NCBI GenBank assembly: GCA_903904755.1
Contig: CAIVDV010000020.1
Span: forward strand, 1 to 64,000
Direction of reading: 5' to 3'
DNA from: an uncultured Acidobacteriaceae bacterium
GTDB taxonomy: Bacteria; Acidobacteriota; Terriglobia; Terriglobales; Acidobacteriaceae
DNA length: 64,000 bases
Shown: positions 59,765 through 64,000 of the stretch, one piece after another
How positions within the stretch are numbered: the first letter of the stretch is position 1
How the letters are laid out: every line of letters starts with the position of its first letter
The notes under the pieces: model-generated
Databases searched by the model: none
Told to the model about the DNA's origin: nothing
The model's input: only the letters and a program-made list of their open reading frames with translations
Program-made: the position numbers and the translations under genes

Positions 59765-61804
59765 ATGGCAATCGTGAGCAAGCCGTTTTACATTACGACG
59801 CCGATTTACTACGTGAACGCGCGCCCGCATCTGGGCCATGCGTACTCGACGATTGTGTGCGATGCGATTGCGCGCGCCAAGCGGTCGCAGGGTGTGCCGA
59901 CGTGGTTCTTGACGGGCACCGATGAGCATGGGCAGAAGATTGAGCGGTCGGCCGCGCTCGCCGGGCGCACGCCGGCGGAGTTTGCCGCGGCCATTTCCGG
60001 CGAGTTCCGAAACCTGTGGCAGCGCCTGGGACTGACGCCGGACGACTTTATCCGCACCACGGAAGACCGCCACAAGCGCGGCGTGCAGAAGCTCTTCCGC
60101 GTGCTGCGGGACAAGGGATTCATCTACAAGGGCCGCTACACAGGGCAGTATTGCGTGAGTGACGAGCTCTATGTCGATGCGCCGGCGGGTTCGCCCTGCC
60201 CGGACTGCGGCCGCCCGACCGAGACGGTGAGCGAGGAGAACTACTTCTTCAAGCTTTCGGCCTTTGAGCGGCCGTTGCTGGAGTACTACGAGGCGCACCC
60301 GGAGTTTATCCAGCCCGAGGCCCGGCGCAATGAAGTGATGGCGTTCGTGCGCGGCGGGTTGAAGGACCTGAGCGTGAGCCGGACCAGCTTCAGTTGGGGT
60401 ATTCCCGTGCCGGACGACGAAAAGCATGTGGTCTACGTGTGGATGGATGCGCTGGCCAACTACATTACCGCGCTGGGGTACGGCTCGGATGCGCCGGAAG
60501 ACAAGGCGCGTTTCGAGAAGTTCTGGCCAGCCAGTGTGCATCTGGTGGGCAAGGAAATCATTCGCTTCCACTGCGTTTACTGGCCGGCGTTCCTGATGGC
60601 GGCCGGCTTGCCGCTGCCGGGTGCGGTGGTGGCCAACGGATGGCTGCTCTTTGACAAGAGCAAGATGAGTAAATCCGTGGGAAACATTGTGCGCGCGGAG
60701 ACGGTGCATGAGGTGCTGGGGGCCGATGCCCTGCGCTACTTCCTGATGCGCGAGATCAGCTTTGGCCACGATGGGAACTTTACCTTTGAGGCGCTCATCC
60801 AGCGGTACAACGGGGACCTGGCCAATGGCTACGGCAACCTGGTGAGCCGAGTGGTGAACATGGTGCACAAGTACTTTGGCGGAGTGGTGCCGGAGGCGGG
60901 TGCGCTGGGCGAGCCGGAGCTGGCGCTGAAGAAGACTGCCCAAGAGACGGTGGCCGCGTATGGGCCGATGTTTGAGCGCTATGACTTTGCCGGGGCACTG
61001 GGTACGCTGTGGACCCTGGTGGCGGCTGTGGATGGCTACCTGACGGCGAGCGCGCCGTGGAAGAAGCCTGCCGACCGCGCGGAAGAAGACCACGCGGCAC
61101 TGCAGCGGAGGGTGCTGGCGACGGCAGGTGAGGCCATTCGCCTGATTACGGCACTGGTGTATCCGGTGCTGCCTGAGGCGACCGCGAAGGTTTGGCGGCA
61201 GCTTGGGCAGGGAGAGATTGAGCAGGCCGCAACCAGCGGCCAACTGACGGAATTGGCCTGGGGAGGCCTCGGGGCGGGCACGCACTTTGGCGAGCCGGCA
61301 CCGCTCTTCCCACGAGCCGAAAAGGATGCGATGGAGCGTATGCAGAATCTTGAGAACGAGAACAATTTGACGGCAGTGGCAGCGGTGAGCACGGCGGCAC
61401 CGGCGGCGGAAGCAGCCCCGGCTGCAGCAGAAGTCCCCGCGGCCCCTGTAGCGGCAACCCCGATTGAGGGCATTGCCCAGATTGGCATTGAGGACTTTAC
61501 CAAGGTGGAGCTGCGCGTGGCCCAGATTCTGGTGGCCGAGCGCGTGCCAAAGGCCGACAAGCTGCTGCGCCTGGAAGTGGACCTGGGCTATGAGCAGCGC
61601 CAGATCTGCGCCGGCATCGCCCAATACTACGAGCCGGAAAAGCTGGTTGGCCGCAAGGTGGTCATTGTGGCCAACCTGGCGCCGCGCAAGCTGCGCGGGC
61701 TGGAGTCGAACGGCATGGTGCTGGCGGCGAGCGTCGGCGACCAGGGCGCACCGGTGCTGGCGGGCTTCCTGGAAGATGTGCCGAATGGCGCGCGGCTGAA
61801 GTAA
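59765..61804 (+). CDS. metG: Methionyl-tRNA synthetase with C-terminal tRNA-binding domain
   Basis: A 679-residue class I synthetase. PHLGHAYS (HIGH-type, residues 21-28), the CPDC zinc-knuckle pair near residue 145, WGIPVP, and KMSKS at residues 300-304. The anticodon-binding helical domain runs to about 510. An Ala/Pro linker (about 545-575) leads to the EMAP/Arc1p-like OB domain (FTKVELRVAQILVAERVPKADKLL), which aids dimerisation and tRNA binding. ATG 59765 with AGGGA upstream is preferred over the open frame from 59630. Confidence 0.95.
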   Translation: MAIVSKPFYITTPIYYVNARPHLGHAYSTIVCDAIARAKRSQGVPTWFLTGTDEHGQKIERSAALAGRTPAEFAAAISGEFRNLWQRLGLTPDDFIRTTEDRHKRGVQKLFRVLRDKGFIYKGRYTGQYCVSDELYVDAPAGSPCPDCGRPTETVSEENYFFKLSAFERPLLEYYEAHPEFIQPEARRNEVMAFVRGGLKDLSVSRTSFSWGIPVPDDEKHVVYVWMDALANYITALGYGSDAPEDKARFEKFWPASVHLVGKEIIRFHCVYWPAFLMAAGLPLPGAVVANGWLLFDKSKMSKSVGNIVRAETVHEVLGADALRYFLMREISFGHDGNFTFEALIQRYNGDLANGYGNLVSRVVNMVHKYFGGVVPEAGALGEPELALKKTAQETVAAYGPMFERYDFAGALGTLWTLVAAVDGYLTASAPWKKPADRAEEDHAALQRRVLATAGEAIRLITALVYPVLPEATAKVWRQLGQGEIEQAATSGQLTELAWGGLGAGTHFGEPAPLFPRAEKDAMERMQNLENENNLTAVAAVSTAAPAAEAAPAAAEVPAAPVAATPIEGIAQIGIEDFTKVELRVAQILVAERVPKADKLLRLEVDLGYEQRQICAGIAQYYEPEKLVGRKVVIVANLAPRKLRGLESNGMVLAASVGDQGAPVLAGFLEDVPNGARLK

Positions 61805-61923
61805 CCCCACGCTTCGGGATGCTGTCGCTGGGCCGTCCTGAGGGGCGGCCCGGTTTGTTCTGGAGAGGTCATACACATAAAGCGTGGTATCTTTACACAT
61901 TGAAGGCGAAAGGATGCCCAGCC

Positions 61924-62172
61924 ATGCGAACAAACATCGACATTGATGACGAGTTGTTGCGCCAGGTGATGGCCGCCACCGGTTTGACTACCAAGAAGGC
62001 CACCGTCGAAGACGCATTGCGCTTTCGCCTCCAGTTGCGCCGCCAGGAGTCGCTGCTGGAGCTCTTTGGCAAAGTTCACTGGGAGGGCGACTTGAACGAG
62101 GATCGGGCAGACCGATTTCAGGGATGGGCTGAAGACAAATCCGATCTCGCTTCCACCGTGAAAGGCGAGTGA
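61924..62172 (+). CDS. vapB: VapB-like antitoxin
   Basis: An 82-residue antitoxin beginning MRTNIDIDDELLRQVMAATGLTTKKATVEDALRF split here at RHH core features: a ribbon-helix-helix DNA-binding N-terminus followed by a RLQLRRQESLLELFGKVHWEGDL toxin-neutralising helix. This is the VapB/DUF2191 type. It lies 30 bases upstream of a PIN-domain toxin gene, forming a type II TA module. AAGGA lies about 9 bases before the ATG. Probably represses its own promoter. Confidence 0.88.
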   Translation: MRTNIDIDDELLRQVMAATGLTTKKATVEDALRFRLQLRRQESLLELFGKVHWEGDLNEDRADRFQGWAEDKSDLASTVKGE

Positions 62173-62202
62173 GCCAGGCCACTCCTTGGTGACAGGTGCG
62201 AT

Positions 62203-62598
62203 ATGGTCATCGTCGACAGCAGCGTTTGGATTGATGCTTTCAATGGGCAGCTAACTTCCCAGACAGCCTGGTTGCGGCGCGAACTGGGCAGGGTCGAGAT
62301 TGGGATTACCGGCCTCATCCTTTGCGAGGTGTTGCGGGGTTTTCGAGTGGAGCAGGAGTATCAACTGGCCAAGTCAAGGCTGCTGGCGCTTACGGTCTAC
62401 GACGGTATGAATGAGGAACTTGCCATCAAGTCTGCCGAGAATTTCCGATACCTTCAGCGCAACGGCATCACAGTGCGCACGACTGTCGATTGCCTCATCG
62501 CAACCTTCTGTATTGAGGACGGGCACCAGTTGCTTCACAATGACAAGGATTTTGATGGATTTGAGCGTCACCTCGGGCTTGCGGTAGTTCACGCTTAA
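62203..62598 (+). CDS. vapC: VapC-type PIN-domain RNase toxin
   Basis: A 131-residue PIN-domain ribonuclease. Acidic metal ligands are Asp5 (IVDSSVWID), Glu42 (ILCEVLRG), Asp96 (TTVDCLIA) and Asp114/Asp116 (HNDKDFDGF), all in place, so it should be active. VapC toxins cut tRNA or rRNA. Partner of the VapB gene upstream. Its GC content is a little lower than the flanking metG and tatD. Confidence 0.92.
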   Translation: MVIVDSSVWIDAFNGQLTSQTAWLRRELGRVEIGITGLILCEVLRGFRVEQEYQLAKSRLLALTVYDGMNEELAIKSAENFRYLQRNGITVRTTVDCLIATFCIEDGHQLLHNDKDFDGFERHLGLAVVHA

Positions 62599-62602
62599 AG
62601 GA

Positions 62603-63448
62603 ATGGCAGGAGAGACGATTTTGCTGATTGATTCGCACGCGCATCTGGATAGTGACCGTTACGCCGGGGAGTTGCCGGAGATTCTTGCCCGTGCCACGGC
62701 GGCGGGGATTGGCGGAATTCTGGCGATTGGCATTGGCGAGGGGCCGGCGGAGATGGCGCAGGCGCTGGGGATTTGCCGCCAGTACAACGGCCAGCCGGGG
62801 ATGCCGCAACTGTGGGCCTCGGCGGGCATTTACCCGCACAACACGCATGAGGCCACCGAGGCTGACTATGCTCGCCTGAGCGAGCTGCTGGCCGAGCCGG
62901 AGGTGATTGCCTGCGGTGAGATTGGCCTGGACTATTACCATACGGGCTCTCCGCACCCGGTGCAGCAGGAGGGCTTTTGCCGCCAGATGGGGATCGCCAC
63001 CGTGCGAAAGCGGCCAATCCTTATCCACTGCCGACCGGCAGAAAACGACAACCGCTGCTGGGACGATTGCCTGGGGCTGATGGAAAAGTACTGGGCTCCG
63101 ACCGGGCTGGGCGGGATTCTGCACTGCTTCAGCGGAGAGTGGGAGCATGCCGAGCGGGCACTGGCGATGGGTTTTCTGATCAGCTTTGCCGGCCACGTGA
63201 CCTATCCCAAATCGCAGATGCTGCGGGAGATTGCCACACGGCTGCCGCTGGAGAGCATTGTGGTGGAGACGGACGCGCCGTTCCTGGCGCCCATCCCCAA
63301 CCGCGGGCAGCGAAACGAGCCCGGCTGGGTGGCGCTGACGGCAGCGGCGGTTGCCGCAGAGCGGGGCATGGATGCAGCAGAGTTTGCTGTTGCGACGACG
63401 AAAAACTTTTCCAGGCTGTTTCAGGTCACCCCGAACGTGGGAGACTGA
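62603..63448 (+). CDS. tatD: TatD-family metal-dependent hydrolase
   Basis: A 281-residue TIM-barrel hydrolase, usually a 3'-5' deoxyribonuclease. Metal-binding IDSHAHLD near the N-terminus, GEIGLDYYH, ILIHCRPAEND, GGILHCFSG, and the final VETDAPFLAP. Length is typical. It starts 4 bases after vapC, so it might be read from the same transcript. In many bacteria tatD follows metG directly; here VapBC lies between. Confidence 0.94.
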   Translation: MAGETILLIDSHAHLDSDRYAGELPEILARATAAGIGGILAIGIGEGPAEMAQALGICRQYNGQPGMPQLWASAGIYPHNTHEATEADYARLSELLAEPEVIACGEIGLDYYHTGSPHPVQQEGFCRQMGIATVRKRPILIHCRPAENDNRCWDDCLGLMEKYWAPTGLGGILHCFSGEWEHAERALAMGFLISFAGHVTYPKSQMLREIATRLPLESIVVETDAPFLAPIPNRGQRNEPGWVALTAAAVAAERGMDAAEFAVATTKNFSRLFQVTPNVGD

Positions 63449-63549
63449 TTAGAGCCGGGTTCCGCACGGCACCAGGCGGCGGGCAGGGCGCAGAAAATGA
63501 GCCGCGAGTGCAGGGGACGCGGCAAATGTGCAGGACACGAGGGTGAGAG

Positions 63550-64000
63550 ATGGCGCAGGATAATTCGTTTGACATTGTCAGCAAGGTAGATATTCAGGAA
63601 GTTCGCAACGCGATTGACCAGGCCGTGAAGGAAATCAAGGCCCGCTTTGATCTGAAGGACTCCAAGTCCGAGGTCACGCTGGAAGGCAACGACGCCATTC
63701 AGTTGGCCAGCGCCGATGAGTACAAGCTGGAGGCGGTGAAGGAGATTCTGGGCCAGAAGCTGGTCAAGCGCGGAGTCTCGCTGAAGAACGTGAGTTACGG
63801 CAAGCTGGAAGAGGTGATGGGCAAGAGCGTGCGGCAGAAGATTACGCTGCAGCAGGGTGTGCCGACGGAAAAGGCCAAGGACATTGTCCGCATTGTGAAG
63901 GACTCCAAGCTGAAGGTGCAGGCGTCGATTCAGGGTGACTCGGTTCGGGTCAGCGGCAAGGACCGCGACTCGCTGCAGTCGGTGATTGCACTGCTTCGCG
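63550..64000 (+). CDS. yajQ: YajQ-family nucleotide-binding protein (truncated by window edge)
   Basis: The first 150 residues of a protein starting MAQDNSFDIVSKVDIQEVRN, followed by FDLKDSKSEVTLEGNDAIQL, the duplicated ferredoxin-like fold of YajQ. YajQ binds cyclic di-GMP in some species and modulates gene expression. The frame stays open to the window end at 64000; the family is about 163 residues, so only the last dozen or so are missing. A GAGAG lies before the ATG. Confidence 0.93.
   Translation, partial: MAQDNSFDIVSKVDIQEVRNAIDQAVKEIKARFDLKDSKSEVTLEGNDAIQLASADEYKLEAVKEILGQKLVKRGVSLKNVSYGKLEEVMGKSVRQKITLQQGVPTEKAKDIVRIVKDSKLKVQASIQGDSVRVSGKDRDSLQSVIALLR

Noticed and set aside
59696-61933. 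A 745-residue minus-strand frame opposite metG
   Set aside because: Arg/His-rich shadow of metG.

Overview
The window looks like a chromosomal segment of a GC-rich, free-living, diderm bacterium. The best guess is the phylum Acidobacteriota (Terriglobia-like). The evidence is the high GC, an Omp85/SurA-like/TamB outer-membrane assembly locus, the uppS-cdsA-dxr-rseP order, a zinc-ribbon/HTH regulator of a type I associate with that phylum, and many secreted enzymes. This is inference; no rRNA is present to settle it. I recognise no complete tRNA, rRNA, CRISPR array, insertion sequence, prophage or origin. About 60 genes cover nearly all of the window, and most are housekeeping or sensory.

Layout. 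0-4.1 kb (minus strand): ssb, two small membrane proteins, haem O synthase, shikimate kinase, and an ECF sigma factor with a zinc-motif anti-sigma partner. 4.4-13.6 kb (plus): a tightly overlapping outer-membrane trio (BamA/TamA-like, SurA-like, TamB) and a triple-BON periplasmic protein, closed by a strong bidirectional terminator. 13.7-20.0 kb (minus): an ABC-2 exporter pair, then a phosphorelay (hybrid kinase, response regulator, Hpt). 20.2-21.6 kb: S1/P1 nuclease and a DUF2062 protein. 21.7-28.9 kb (minus): nucleoside salvage genes (udk, punA, nupC, deoA, cdd). They are split by a 2.3 kb block of small genes that includes an AT-richer Mrr-like nuclease directly followed by a HigA-like HTH gene. 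29.0-34.3 kb (plus): chemotaxis operon cheA-W-Y-B-R.

34.3-44 kb (minus): a compact operon (penicillin-acylase family enzyme, large membrane protein, polyprenyl synthase, DUF59 protein), two tandem paralogous secreted proteins of unknown role, and a CPBP protease with a GntR regulator. 44-49.4 kb: DHH phosphoesterase, secreted GH130-like protein, enoyl-CoA hydratase, an unknown membrane protein, an HD-domain protein, and the zinc-ribbon/HTH regulator. 49.6-54.4 kb (plus): the envelope/isoprenoid operon uppS-cdsA-dxr-rseP plus a YbgC-like thioesterase. 54.5-57.0 kb: a membrane SpoIIE-type phosphatase and a stand-alone B12-binding domain. 57.0-57.6 kb: a 540-base gene-free stretch with a striking hairpin and a tRNA-like T-arm. 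57.6-64 kb: argS and metG diverge; a VapBC module sits between metG and tatD; yajQ runs off the right edge.

The strongest candidate for something undescribed is the nuclease/HTH pair at 24.3-25.6 kb. Secondary interests are a family of G-rich short repeats found just beyond four gene ends, the tRNA-like relic at 57.35 kb, and the two secreted paralogues at 39.9-41.6 kb.
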